DNA of 64,000 nt from Crossiella sp. S99.2 (GTDB lineage Bacteria; Actinomycetota; Actinomycetes; Mycobacteriales; Pseudonocardiaceae), in assembly GCF_023094165.1 (NCBI RefSeq), contig NZ_JALMDK010000002.1:757541-821540 (forward strand), written 5' to 3'. Below the pieces are notes generated by a model that made no database searches, had not been told where the DNA came from, and was given only the letters and a program-made list of their open reading frames with translations. A program made the translations under genes and the position numbers. How positions within the stretch are numbered: the first letter of the stretch is position 1; every line of letters begins with the position of its first letter. Shown here one piece after another: positions 48,923 to 57,640 of the stretch.

Positions 48923-50250
48923 GCCCGCTGCTCCGGCTCTGGGCGGCTACCCACATAGACCCAGAGCCGGTAGGCGTCGCGGCCGAGGAAGGCCAGCGAG
49001 GTGGCCACCGAGCGGATCACCCGTTCCCGGCCCGGCCGGGCGCCGCTGGCCGCGACCAGGGACAGCGCTTGCCGTTCCAGCATGCTTTGGCGGCGTTGCA
49101 GGTCCTCGGCGGTGTCCGCGGTGACCACCAGGTCCAGCCAGGCGCTGGGCTCGCTCACCGCCGCGCCGACCGCGCACAGGTCGGCCGGGGTGCGCACCAG
49201 GTCCAGCACCGAACGGGTTTTCCGGTGCAGGCGCTCGGCAAGCTCCTCGCCACCTTCGTCGAGCACGCCGACCGCGCCCGCGCCCTCCTGCTCACGCAGT
49301 TGCGCGGCCACGGCGTCGGCGGTGGCGGCCGGGCGGGTGCTGAGCACCGCCTGCGGGGCGACCAGCCGGACGCCGAGCGCGCCGAGCAGATCGCCCTCGA
49401 CCCTGGGCAGTCCGGCGCGGACCTCGCCGACGAGCAGTTCCCTGGGGCCGGTCAACACAATCGGGCCGTCGGCGCGGCCGGAGAGCAGGGCCGCGCCGCG
49501 CAGGGCGGCCGCGGCGGTGGCGGCCAGGCCGCGGGCCGGGACCGAGCGCATCCGGCGGGCGGACACCCTGCCGCCGTCGCCGGTGGCGAACCAGCAGCTC
49601 GGCGGGCCGTCCAGGGTGGCGGTGATCCGCTCGCAGCGGTCCACCAGGTCCTCGCAGAAGTCCAGCAGGGCCGCGTTGACCACGTTGGTGGCCTCGCGTT
49701 CCACCAGGCCGAGCCCGCCCACCTCGTGCGAGAGGCAGACCCGCAGGTCCGGGAACTCCTCGGCGACCCGGCCGGCGATGGCCTGCTCGTGCTCGGCGCT
49801 GCCGGAGGCGCCGGTGGCGGTGATCGTCAGCGTGCGAATGCCTTGGGCGTAGGCGGTTTCCACCTGCTTCAGCGCGCCGTCCAGGTCCAGCGCGGCCATC
49901 TCCGCGCCGAAGATGTCGTGCCCGCCGGTGACCACGGCCTCCCACGCGATCAGCGCGCGGACCAGCTCGAACGGATGGCCGCGGTGCTGGGGCGCGCGCG
50001 GCAGCACCCGGATCGCGCCCACCGGCTGCACTCCGCTGGTGCGGCGCAGCGCGCGCTCGAACAACGCGGAGACGTCCCAGGTGACCGAATCGACGATGGA
50101 CGGCGAGGAGGCGGCGAGTTGTTTCAGCAGTCCGCTGAGCTGGCGCCCGCCGCGGCCCGCCACCACGTCGGCCGCGGTGGCCAGCACCCGGCCCTCATGG
50201 GCCAGCGCACCGTGCGCACGGTTCACCCCGAGACGGACTCCGATGCGCAT
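48919..50250 (-). CDS. Divergent hydantoinase/oxoprolinase-type protein
   Basis: 443 aa. The opening MRIGVRLGVNRAHGALAHEG is like the ATP-binding N-terminus of hydantoinase A, but the DxGGT phosphate loop is degenerate (GVNRAH) and the full domain set is missing. Later parts (GIRTLTITATGASGSAEHEQ, then VCLSHEVGGLGLVEREATNV) match the HyuA N-terminal domain that follows in full-length enzymes. It may be a non-catalytic subunit or a specialised partner of the HyuA/HyuB pair upstream. Sixty-six bp separate it from hyuB; ATGA overlap with DUF917. Confidence 0.7.
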   Translation of the reverse strand: MRIGVRLGVNRAHGALAHEGRVLATAADVVAGRGGRQLSGLLKQLAASSPSIVDSVTWDVSALFERALRRTSGVQPVGAIRVLPRAPQHRGHPFELVRALIAWEAVVTGGHDIFGAEMAALDLDGALKQVETAYAQGIRTLTITATGASGSAEHEQAIAGRVAEEFPDLRVCLSHEVGGLGLVEREATNVVNAALLDFCEDLVDRCERITATLDGPPSCWFATGDGGRVSARRMRSVPARGLAATAAAALRGAALLSGRADGPIVLTGPRELLVGEVRAGLPRVEGDLLGALGVRLVAPQAVLSTRPAATADAVAAQLREQEGAGAVGVLDEGGEELAERLHRKTRSVLDLVRTPADLCAVGAAVSEPSAWLDLVVTADTAEDLQRRQSMLERQALSLVAASGARPGRERVIRSVATSLAFLGRDAYRLWVYVGSRPEPEQRA

Positions 50251-50316
50251 TCCTGATCAGTACACCGGAATGCGGGCGTTGTCGAATGCCGGATCGGCTT
50301 GTCTGCCGGAAAGTCC

Positions 50317-51978
50317 TCAGTGGACGCCGTACACCTCTTGTGCGTGCTCAGCGGTCAGGTGACCGTCCAGCACATCCGCCCGGACCGCTTCCGGCGCGCG
50401 TTTGTGCGCCGCGCCGAATCCGCCGCCACCACCGGTGACACAGCGGACAACATCGCCGGCGCGTAAATGCAAACCGTTGCATTTCAGCATTCGCTGTTCA
50501 TCGGCGCGACCCGGATTGATCGTCACCTCCGGAGGTTCGGCGGGATTACCGCCAAACAATCCCCAGGCCGGAGTCACCGAGCGCTCGAACCAGAGCGAGA
50601 CCGTGCAGTCGGCGAGCACGATGTACTCGCGCAGCACCCCGTTGCCGCCGCGCCAGCGACCCGCGCCGCCGGAGTCCGGCCGGATCTCGTACCGGGTGAT
50701 CCGCAGTGGGAACCGGCTCTCCAGCACCTCGATCGGCATGTCCCGCAGCGAGCCGTTCACGTTGTTGATCAACGCGCTCTCCCCGTCGCTGCCCTGCCAG
50801 CCGCCCCAGCCGCCGACGGTGGCCTCCTGGCTGACGTACTCGCGGCCGGTGCGCGGGTCCACGCCCGCGTACATCACGATCATCGAGTCGCCGTGGCTGG
50901 CCGCGGCCACCCGGTCCGGCAGCGCGGGCGCCAGGGCCCGCGCGACCAGGTCGATGAGCAGGCCCAGGTGGGAGAAGTACCACTGGCAGGCCGCCGGGGC
51001 CTGCGCGCCGAAGACCGACCCTGGCCGCACCTGCACGGTCAGTGGCCGGAACGAGCCGCCGTTGCCGGGCACGTCCGGGCTGACCAGCAGCTTGTAGCCG
51101 ACCCGGCAGGCGGAGACGGTCTGCGCCGCGCCGCAGTTGATCGGGCCCACGGTCTGGTCGGCGGAATCGCGCACGTCGAAGTCCAGGGACTCGCCCGCGA
51201 CGGTGACGGTGAGCCGGACCGGGATCGGGGTGGTCAGGTCGATGCCGTCGTTGTCCAGGAAGCCTTCCGCGCGGTAGACGCCGTCCGGGATGGCCCGGAT
51301 GACCTCGCGTTCGAGGCGTTCGGTCTGCGCGAAGATCTCGTCCCTGGCCGCGCGCACGGTGGCCAGGCCGAAGCGGGCCACGATCTCGGCCAGCCTGCGC
51401 TGACCCATCTCGATGGTCGCGGTCATCGCGCGCAGATCGCCGGCGGTGGGGTAGGGGAAGCGCACGTTGGTGGTGATGGTGTCGATGACGTTGTGCACCG
51501 GGACACCGCCGTCGAGCAGTTTCTGCGGGCCCAGCCGCAGGCCCTCCTGGAAGATGGTCACCGAGTCCATCGAGCCGCCGGGGTCCTTGGAGCCGACGTC
51601 GATCCAGTGCGCGCGGGTGGCGGTGAACCCGGCCAGCTCCTCCCCGACGAACACCGGGCCGAACAGGGTGACGTCGTTGAGGTGGGTGCCAGCCAGGTAG
51701 GAGTCGTTGAGGATCCAGACGTCGCCGGGTTTCCAGGCGTCCCGGCCGAAGCGCTCCTCGGTGGCCTTGGTGCAGATCTCCAGGTTGCCCAGGAAGATCG
51801 GTAAGCCGGCGGACTGGCCGAGCACCTGGTGCTCGTCGTCGAGCAGGGCGACCACGCAGTCCCCGCACTCGTAGATCACCGGGGTGTAGGCGGAGCGGAT
51901 CAGGGTGGCGTTCATGTCCTCCGCGGCCGCCGCCAGGGCGTTGCGGATGATCTCCACGGTGACCGGGTCGACGGTCAT
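50317..51978 (-). CDS. hyuB: Hydantoinase B/5-oxoprolinase-type subunit
   Basis: 553 aa. Family landmarks are VEIIRNALAAAAEDMNATLI at the start, WILNDSYLAGTHLNDVTLF near residue 100, ESALINNVNGSLRDMPIEVL near 410 and a glycine-rich TGGGGGFGAAHKR near 520. With HyuA it hydrolyses hydantoin-like or 5-oxoproline-like rings, usually with ATP. ATG 51978 overlaps the hyuA stop (ATGA); the longer frame to 52782 is a shadow of hyuA. Cytoplasmic. Confidence 0.9.
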   Translation of the reverse strand: MTVDPVTVEIIRNALAAAAEDMNATLIRSAYTPVIYECGDCVVALLDDEHQVLGQSAGLPIFLGNLEICTKATEERFGRDAWKPGDVWILNDSYLAGTHLNDVTLFGPVFVGEELAGFTATRAHWIDVGSKDPGGSMDSVTIFQEGLRLGPQKLLDGGVPVHNVIDTITTNVRFPYPTAGDLRAMTATIEMGQRRLAEIVARFGLATVRAARDEIFAQTERLEREVIRAIPDGVYRAEGFLDNDGIDLTTPIPVRLTVTVAGESLDFDVRDSADQTVGPINCGAAQTVSACRVGYKLLVSPDVPGNGGSFRPLTVQVRPGSVFGAQAPAACQWYFSHLGLLIDLVARALAPALPDRVAAASHGDSMIVMYAGVDPRTGREYVSQEATVGGWGGWQGSDGESALINNVNGSLRDMPIEVLESRFPLRITRYEIRPDSGGAGRWRGGNGVLREYIVLADCTVSLWFERSVTPAWGLFGGNPAEPPEVTINPGRADEQRMLKCNGLHLRAGDVVRCVTGGGGGFGAAHKRAPEAVRADVLDGHLTAEHAQEVYGVH

Positions 51979-54020
51979 GGCTGGTCCTCCCTGCGCACCA
52001 CGAGCGAGCCGAGCGAGTCCACGGACAGGGTGAATCCCGGTGGCACCACGGTGGTCGCGGTGTCCTCCAGCACGATCGCCGGACCGGCCAGCGTGTGCCC
52101 GGCGGCCAGGTCGGCGCGGTGCAGGATCGGGGTGTCGTGCCAGGCGCCGTCGAAGAAGACAGGCCGTTGTCGTTGTGGCCCAAGGGGTTCGGTCGCCGCG
52201 GCGAGTTGTTCGGGGGCGGCGCGGCCGAGGTCGCCCTGCACGGTGGTGCGCAGCGCGACGAACTCGATCGGCGCGCCGGGGTTGGCGTGGCCGTAGCGGG
52301 CCTGGTGCACCTGGGCGAACCGCTGTGCGATGGCGGTCAGGAAGTCCGGCCCGGTGGGTTCGGTCGCGCTGAGCAGCGGCACGGTGAGGGTGTATTCCTG
52401 TGCGGCGTAACGGATATCGGCCGAGTGCGTGCTGCGCCGGGCCGCCTCCGGGACCTGTTCCTGGGCCAGCCAGGCCAGTCCGGTGCCGGCCATCGCGGAC
52501 AGGCGGGCGGACATGGCCGCGCCGTCCAGGTCGGCGTCCAGCCGGAAATGCGGTTCGACCAGGTCGCGGCGGATCTCGGTCTGCAGCATGCCCCAGGCGG
52601 AGAAGGCGCCGGGGAAGCGCGGCACCACGACCTCGCCGATGCCCAGCTCGCGGGCCAGGAACACCGCGTGCATCGGGCCCGCGCCACCGAAGGCGACCAG
52701 GGTGAACTCGCGGGGTTCGATGCCACGGGAGACGGTGATGGTGCGGATCGCGCCCGCCATGGTCGCGTTCGCCACCGCGCACACGCCCTCGGCCATCTCC
52801 GGCGTGCCCAGGTCGAATTCCGCGCCCAGCTTGGTGATCGCGGCCTCGGCCAGTTCCGGGCGCAGGGTCAGCTCGCCGCCGGCGAAGGAGCCGGGTTCGA
52901 TCCGGCCGAGCACCAGGTTGGCGTCGGTGACGGTGGGTTCGCTGCCGCCGTTGCCGTAACAGGCCGGTCCGGGCGCGGCCCCGGCCGAGCGCGGGCCGAC
53001 CCGCAGGCCGCCGGCCTCGGTCCAGGCCACCGAGCCGCCACCGGCGCCGACGGTGTGGATGTCCACCGCGCTGAGCAACATCGGCAGGCCATCCAGCCGG
53101 ATCTCCGGGGTGATATCAGGCCGGCCGTTGATGACCAGGGAGACGTCGAAGGAGGTGCCGCCCATGTCCACGTAGATCAGGTTGTCCCGGCCCAGCGCCG
53201 CGGCCAGCGCGACCCCGCCCATGGTGCCGCCGACCGGGCCGGAGAGCAGGGTCTGCAACGGGCGTTCGCGGGCGGAGTGCGCGGAGATGATGCCGCCGGA
53301 GGACTGCATGACGTGCAGCGGCGCGGCCACCTCCTGTGCGGCCAGGTCGCGGGTGAGGCCGCCGAGGTAGTCCCGCACCACCGGGCCGATGTATGCCTCC
53401 ACCACCGCGGAGGAGGTGCGCTCGTACTCCCGCCACTCGTTCGCGCTCTGGTGCGAGAGCGAGATGGCGAAGTCCGCGCCCAGTTCTTCGCGCAGGATCT
53501 CGCCGGCGCGCAGCTCGTGCGCCGGGTTGGCGTAGCCGAACAGGAAGGACACCGCGACCGCGCCGAAGCCCTCCGCGCGCACCCTGGCCGCCGCGGCCCG
53601 CACTGCCTGCTCGTCCAATGGGGTGAGTTCTGCGCCCTCGGGGTCGATCCGGCCGGGCACCGGCACGATGTCCCGGCGCGGCACCAGCGGCTCGGGTTTG
53701 CGGTAATGCAGGTCGTACATCCGGGACCGGGGACCGCGCGCGATGTGGTAGACGTCGGCCGCGCCGGCCGAGGCCAGCAACAGCACCCGGACGCCGCGCC
53801 GCTGCAGCAGCGCGTTGAGGCCCTGGGTGGTGCCGTGCACCAGGAAGCCGATCCCGGACAGCGGATCGACCACCGTGTTCAGCGCGTCCAGCACCCCCGT
53901 GGCCAGCTCACCCGGGGTGGTCGGGCGCTTGCCGACCCGGTACCCGCCGGTCTGCTCGTCGTAGGCGACCACGTCGGTGAACGTGCCGCCGATGTCCATG
54001 GAGACCCGGAGACGACCCAT
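51975..54020 (-). CDS. hyuA: Hydantoinase A/5-oxoprolinase-type ATP-binding subunit
   Basis: 681 aa. The actin-like ATPase core opens with RVSMDIGGTFTDVVAYDEQT and contains VDMGGTSFDVSLV near residue 285 and HTVGAGGGSVAWTEAGGLRV near 325. It should phosphorylate the ring carbonyl of its substrate so HyuB can open it. First gene of a five-gene minus-strand operon (hyuA, hyuB, the 443-aa protein, DUF917, pucR). ATG 54020 is the MGRLRV start; the frame continues open upstream but there overlaps the divergent PRTase gene. Confidence 0.9.
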   Translation of the reverse strand: MGRLRVSMDIGGTFTDVVAYDEQTGGYRVGKRPTTPGELATGVLDALNTVVDPLSGIGFLVHGTTQGLNALLQRRGVRVLLLASAGAADVYHIARGPRSRMYDLHYRKPEPLVPRRDIVPVPGRIDPEGAELTPLDEQAVRAAAARVRAEGFGAVAVSFLFGYANPAHELRAGEILREELGADFAISLSHQSANEWREYERTSSAVVEAYIGPVVRDYLGGLTRDLAAQEVAAPLHVMQSSGGIISAHSARERPLQTLLSGPVGGTMGGVALAAALGRDNLIYVDMGGTSFDVSLVINGRPDITPEIRLDGLPMLLSAVDIHTVGAGGGSVAWTEAGGLRVGPRSAGAAPGPACYGNGGSEPTVTDANLVLGRIEPGSFAGGELTLRPELAEAAITKLGAEFDLGTPEMAEGVCAVANATMAGAIRTITVSRGIEPREFTLVAFGGAGPMHAVFLARELGIGEVVVPRFPGAFSAWGMLQTEIRRDLVEPHFRLDADLDGAAMSARLSAMAGTGLAWLAQEQVPEAARRSTHSADIRYAAQEYTLTVPLLSATEPTGPDFLTAIAQRFAQVHQARYGHANPGAPIEFVALRTTVQGDLGRAAPEQLAAATEPLGPQRQRPVFFDGAWHDTPILHRADLAAGHTLAGPAIVLEDTATTVVPPGFTLSVDSLGSLVVRREDQP

Positions 54021-54272
54021 GGCGGTGAACCATAGTGAGAGCGCGTTCTTCCAGGCTGTGCAATCGGACCAGGTGTGGGCGGGCGGGCAGGGCAGCCTGC
54101 ATATGCGGGAATAGGAGACCCTGATCACGCCCAGACATCCCATGACTAGCCCGGCGCACAGTCGGCCTGGTCCCAGGTGTGCTCGCTGCCCAATCCGGCT
54201 CTCGCGCCCGGTCCCTACAGTTCGACCGGTGTGCAGGCGCCTCGGTGCGAGGCAGGAGGAGGTCGGACCGCC

Positions 54273-54830
54273 ATGACGACCCTGGAGGAGGTTCCCGCCC
54301 CGGGCGTGGACTTCCAGGCGTGCCAGATCTTGTGCCTCGACCTTCCCTCCGACGTGCCACCGGCCAGGGTGGTGCACGAGCTGGACGGGGTGGCCCACCC
54401 GGTGGAGCCGTCCCGGCTGCTGGCCGTGGGCCACGCGCTCTGGCAGAGCTGGCTGGGCGATCCGCACCACGACCGGCCGGACGTGCTGCTGGGCTTCGAC
54501 ACCAGCGGGATCGTGCCGACGCTGGCGGTGGCCATGGCCTCCGGCCTGCCGTACCACCTGGCCTGGAAGCTGGACACCGAACGGCACGGCGTGCCGCGGC
54601 GGCGCAGTGCGGAGATCTTCACCTACGGCAGGCTGCAGGGCCGCCGGGTACTGATCGTCGATTCCGCGCTGACCCACTGCCACGCGATCGGCAGCCTCAT
54701 CTCGGTGCTGCGGGACGAGGCCGCGGACGTGGTCGGGGTGGCCGCGCTGACCGAGGACGCCGACGGCCGCAGCCGGATGCACATCGAGTCCACCGGCGTT
54801 CCCCTGGTCTCGCTCACCAGGATGCGCTGA
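54273..54830 (+). CDS. Phosphoribosyltransferase-like protein, degenerate PRPP motif
   Basis: 185 aa. The type I PRTase fold is seen in LLGFDTSGIVPTLAVAMASG and RRVLIVDSALTHCHAIGSLI, where the standard PRPP loop VxVDDxxxTG is altered to VDSALTHC: the second Asp and the Gly are lost. Binding or regulation rather than catalysis is therefore possible. An AGGAGG lies upstream of ATG 54273. It diverges from hyuA across a 252-bp region with two CAGGTGTG copies (near 54069 and 54174), so both could share control; a role in the hydantoin/purine pathway is inference. Confidence 0.7.
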   Translation: MTTLEEVPAPGVDFQACQILCLDLPSDVPPARVVHELDGVAHPVEPSRLLAVGHALWQSWLGDPHHDRPDVLLGFDTSGIVPTLAVAMASGLPYHLAWKLDTERHGVPRRRSAEIFTYGRLQGRRVLIVDSALTHCHAIGSLISVLRDEAADVVGVAALTEDADGRSRMHIESTGVPLVSLTRMR

Positions 54831-55031
54831 ACCGACGGCGGTCTGCCCCGACGGGGAATGGGGTCAGGCCGCACCCGGTGTCCGGGGACCCCCAGCTCCT
54901 GGCACCGGCGCCACACCGTCCGTGGGTCCCGTGCTCACGCGCGCTGACCTCCCCACAAGCGGGGTGCGGGTCCACGGGCGGTGCGTTCAGAACCGTGAAT
55001 CGTTGACAGTCTTTTCCTTGTGCCGTCAGCA

Positions 55032-55045
55032 TGTAAGCGCTTACT
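55032..55045 (+). promoter_or_regulatory. LacI/CcpA-type operator upstream of the Tat-exported protein
   Basis: TGTAAGCGCTTACT contains the perfect 12-bp palindrome GTAAGCGCTTAC and fits TGWAANCGNTNWCA at 13 of 14 positions. It lies 45 bp before GTG 55090. A LacI-family sugar-responsive regulator probably acts here. No such regulator is encoded in the window. Confidence 0.7.
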
Positions 55046-55089
55046 CAGGGTCCGCCGCCATCCCTGACGACGGAACTGAGGAGAAGACC

Positions 55090-55872
55090 GTGAGCAACGC
55101 ACGCGAAGTCAGCCGCCGCACCGCGCTGTCCCTGTTCGGCGGCGCCGCCGCGCTGTCCCTGGCCGGTCCCAGCGCGCTGGCCGCGCCACTGGCCTGGCAG
55201 CAGCGCTGGGCGCCGGTGCCCAGCCGGGACGGGCTGGGCGCGTTCGAGGGGGTGGAGGACGACCGGGCGAACTCGCACCCCGGCGTCAAGCACATCTACG
55301 CCTCGGGCGAGACCTACCGCTTCGACATGCACAAGCGGGACCGGGACACCTCCACCGACCGGCAGCGCAACGAGGTCCGCGGCATGCGCAGCGGCGGCGC
55401 CAACGTCGACCTGTTCAACGGCCAGACCTGGCGGTTCACCTACTCGATGTTCATCCCCAGCTCGCTGAAGGCCACCACCAGCTTCACCCACATCATGCAG
55501 ACCAAGATGCCCGGCCTGGGTTCCGCGCCGGTGACGGTGATGTCGTTGCGGCGCAAGGGCACCCGCTCGACCATCGAGTTCAAGGTGTGGGAGGGCGACG
55601 TGACGGTCGGGGACACCGACCTGGCGCCGTTGCAGAACAGGTGGATCGACACCGAGGTGGAGATCAAGGTGGGCGACGGCAACGGCTCGGTGCGCTGGGT
55701 GCTGCGCAACGGCGGCGCCACCGTGCTGGACGTGCGCAAGTCCAATGTGGACACTTGGCTGGGCGACCGGCTGCGGCCCAAGTGGGGCATCTATCGCTCG
55801 CTCAGCGACGCGGCCAACATCAACGACACCCACCTGCTGCTGCGCGATCTCAAGGCGTACCAGCAGGTCTGA
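55090..55872 (+). CDS. Tat-exported polysaccharide lyase-like protein
   Basis: 260 aa. The signal has the twin-arginine motif EVSRRTALSLFG followed by AALSLAGPSALA, cleaved near residue 35. The mature part is a beta jelly-roll (KHIYASGETYRFDMHKRDRD, WRFTYSMFIPSSLKATTSFT) resembling secreted PL20/heparin-lyase-like proteins; catalytic residues cannot be assigned by eye. GTG 55090 follows a GAGGAG ribosome site. Control by the upstream LacI-type palindrome and the exported fate fit carbohydrate scavenging. Confidence 0.7.
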   Translation: MSNAREVSRRTALSLFGGAAALSLAGPSALAAPLAWQQRWAPVPSRDGLGAFEGVEDDRANSHPGVKHIYASGETYRFDMHKRDRDTSTDRQRNEVRGMRSGGANVDLFNGQTWRFTYSMFIPSSLKATTSFTHIMQTKMPGLGSAPVTVMSLRRKGTRSTIEFKVWEGDVTVGDTDLAPLQNRWIDTEVEIKVGDGNGSVRWVLRNGGATVLDVRKSNVDTWLGDRLRPKWGIYRSLSDAANINDTHLLLRDLKAYQQV

Positions 55873-55878
55873 GCGGAC

Positions 55879-55911
55879 GGGACGCGCCGGTTACCCAGGC
55901 CGGCGCGTCCC
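55879..55911 (+). terminator. Strong hairpin terminator between convergent genes
   Basis: Perfect 12-bp stem GGGACGCGCCGG (55879-55890) and CCGGCGCGTCCC (55900-55911) with a 9-base loop, directly after the lyase-like gene's stop and before the end of the leftward FAAL gene. Only TT follows, so it may work in both directions as a GC-rich actinobacterial terminator. Confidence 0.75.
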
Positions 55912-55931
55912 TTGCCCGCCCACCGGGCGTT

Positions 55932-57632
55932 CTAGAGGGTGCCTGCCAGGAACCGGGTGCGGCATTCGGCGCGCTGGATCTTCGCGCTGGCGGTGAATGG
56001 GAGTGTGCCGGGGGCGAGCAGCCGCACGGTACCGGCCCGCAGGCCGTGCTCGCCGTGCACCGCGGCCCGGATGGCCAGGTCGATCTCGTTGGGCGGCACC
56101 GGTCCTTCCGGCGCGATCTCGGCCAGCACCACCAGGTTCTCCCGGCTGCCGTCGTCCACCGAGAAGGCACAGCAGCCGAACTCGCGCACGGCCGGGTGGC
56201 TGGCCGCCACGGTGGCCTCGATGTCCTGCGGGTAGTGGTTGGCCCCGGCGATGATGATCACCTCCTTGGCCCGGCCGGTGACGAAGAGCTGGCCGTTGTG
56301 CCGGAAGCCGAGATCGCCGGTGCGCAGGAACAGCTCGCCGGGCCGGGCGGGCACGGTGGCGGTGAAGGCGTCGGACTCACCGGAGTTGTGGTACCCGGCG
56401 GCCACGCCCGGTCCGCGCACCAGGATCTCGCCGACCCGGTCCGGACCGAGTTCGGCGCCGCTGTCCCGGTCCACCACGCACACCGTGCTGTCCGGGTGCA
56501 CCTGTCCGCAGGCGGTGAGCACCCGGCCACCGCGCACCACCTGCCGGATCAGGCCCTCGGTCAGCGCGAGCGCGTCCACCCGCAGCCGCACCGGCCCGCG
56601 CCCGGCCGGGCCGCCGGTGACCATCACGGTGGACTCGGCCAGGCCGTAGCCCGGTAGCAGCGCCTCGCGGCGGAATCCGCAGTCGGCGAATGCCTCGGCG
56701 AAGTCGTCCAGGGTCTCGGTGCGCACCGCCTCGCCGCCGACCAGGGCCACCTCCCAGCCGCTGAGGTCCAGTTGGGCCCGCTGGTCCGCGGTGATCCGCC
56801 GGGTGCACAGCTCGAAGGCGAAGTTCGGCGCCGGACTGTCCGCCCGGTCCAGGCCGGAGATGGTGCGCAGCCACGTGCTCGGCCGCTGCACGAAGGTCAA
56901 CGGCGGCAACAGGATCGCGTCGTGCCCGGCGTAGAGCGGCAGCAGCACGCTGCCGACCAGGCCCATGTTGTGGTGCAGTGGCAGCCAGGAGACCACTGGC
57001 GGCCGGGGCGCGCCGAAGTCCTCGCTGGGCCTGCGGGTGTTGTCGCACAACAGTTTCAGGTTGGCCAGCACGGTGCGGTGGCGGATCACCACGCCCTTGG
57101 GATCGCCGGTGGAGCCGGAGGAATATTGCAGGTAGGCCACCGAGTCGGCGGTGGTCGGCGGCGGGGTCCACTGCCCGGCCAGGTCGAGGTCGATGCCGTC
57201 CACCGCCAGCGCGGTCAGGCCGGCCAGCGCGCCCCGGCGCAGCAACCCGTTCAGCGCGGTCAGTCTGTCCATTGTGGACATCAGGATGGCCGGGGCGGCG
57301 TTCCAGGTGATGGACTCGACCTTGGACAGCTTGAGCGCGTGCCGGTCCGGCAGCAGTTCCGGCGCGGGCACCGCGATCATCCCGCCGTAGAGGCAGCCGA
57401 AGAAGGCCAGGTGGAACTCGATTCCGGGCGGGAAGCTCAGCAGCACCCGGGAGCCGGGCGGGGCCAGCTGGGCCAGCCGCCTGCCGACCGCCCGCGCGGC
57501 CACGTCGAGCTGGGCGAAGGACACGCTGTCGGTCTCCACCTCGCCGTCGGCGCGGAACCGGAACCGGTGGTTGCCCGCGCGCTCCGCCCGGTCCCGGCAC
57601 AGTTCGACCAGGGTGCTGAACTCGGTGTGCAT
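55932..57632 (-). CDS. Fatty acyl-AMP ligase (FAAL) 2
   Basis: 566 aa. ANL-superfamily adenylating enzyme that activates a fatty acid as acyl-AMP and passes it to an acyl carrier protein. Phosphate-binding motif YLQYSSGSTGDPKGV lies near residue 165, then SWLPLHHNMGLVGSVLLPLY and GYGLAESTVMVTGG (motif A5), LRTGDLGF (A8), and TASAKIQR (A10 Lys region, with Ala for the usual Gly). The FAAL-type LAFFGCLYGGMIAVP segment is present. The ATG at 57632 is 8 bp after the first FAAL's stop. No carrier protein is encoded next to it. Confidence 0.85.
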   Translation of the reverse strand: MHTEFSTLVELCRDRAERAGNHRFRFRADGEVETDSVSFAQLDVAARAVGRRLAQLAPPGSRVLLSFPPGIEFHLAFFGCLYGGMIAVPAPELLPDRHALKLSKVESITWNAAPAILMSTMDRLTALNGLLRRGALAGLTALAVDGIDLDLAGQWTPPPTTADSVAYLQYSSGSTGDPKGVVIRHRTVLANLKLLCDNTRRPSEDFGAPRPPVVSWLPLHHNMGLVGSVLLPLYAGHDAILLPPLTFVQRPSTWLRTISGLDRADSPAPNFAFELCTRRITADQRAQLDLSGWEVALVGGEAVRTETLDDFAEAFADCGFRREALLPGYGLAESTVMVTGGPAGRGPVRLRVDALALTEGLIRQVVRGGRVLTACGQVHPDSTVCVVDRDSGAELGPDRVGEILVRGPGVAAGYHNSGESDAFTATVPARPGELFLRTGDLGFRHNGQLFVTGRAKEVIIIAGANHYPQDIEATVAASHPAVREFGCCAFSVDDGSRENLVVLAEIAPEGPVPPNEIDLAIRAAVHGEHGLRAGTVRLLAPGTLPFTASAKIQRAECRTRFLAGTL

Positions 57633-57640
57633 CACGGCCC

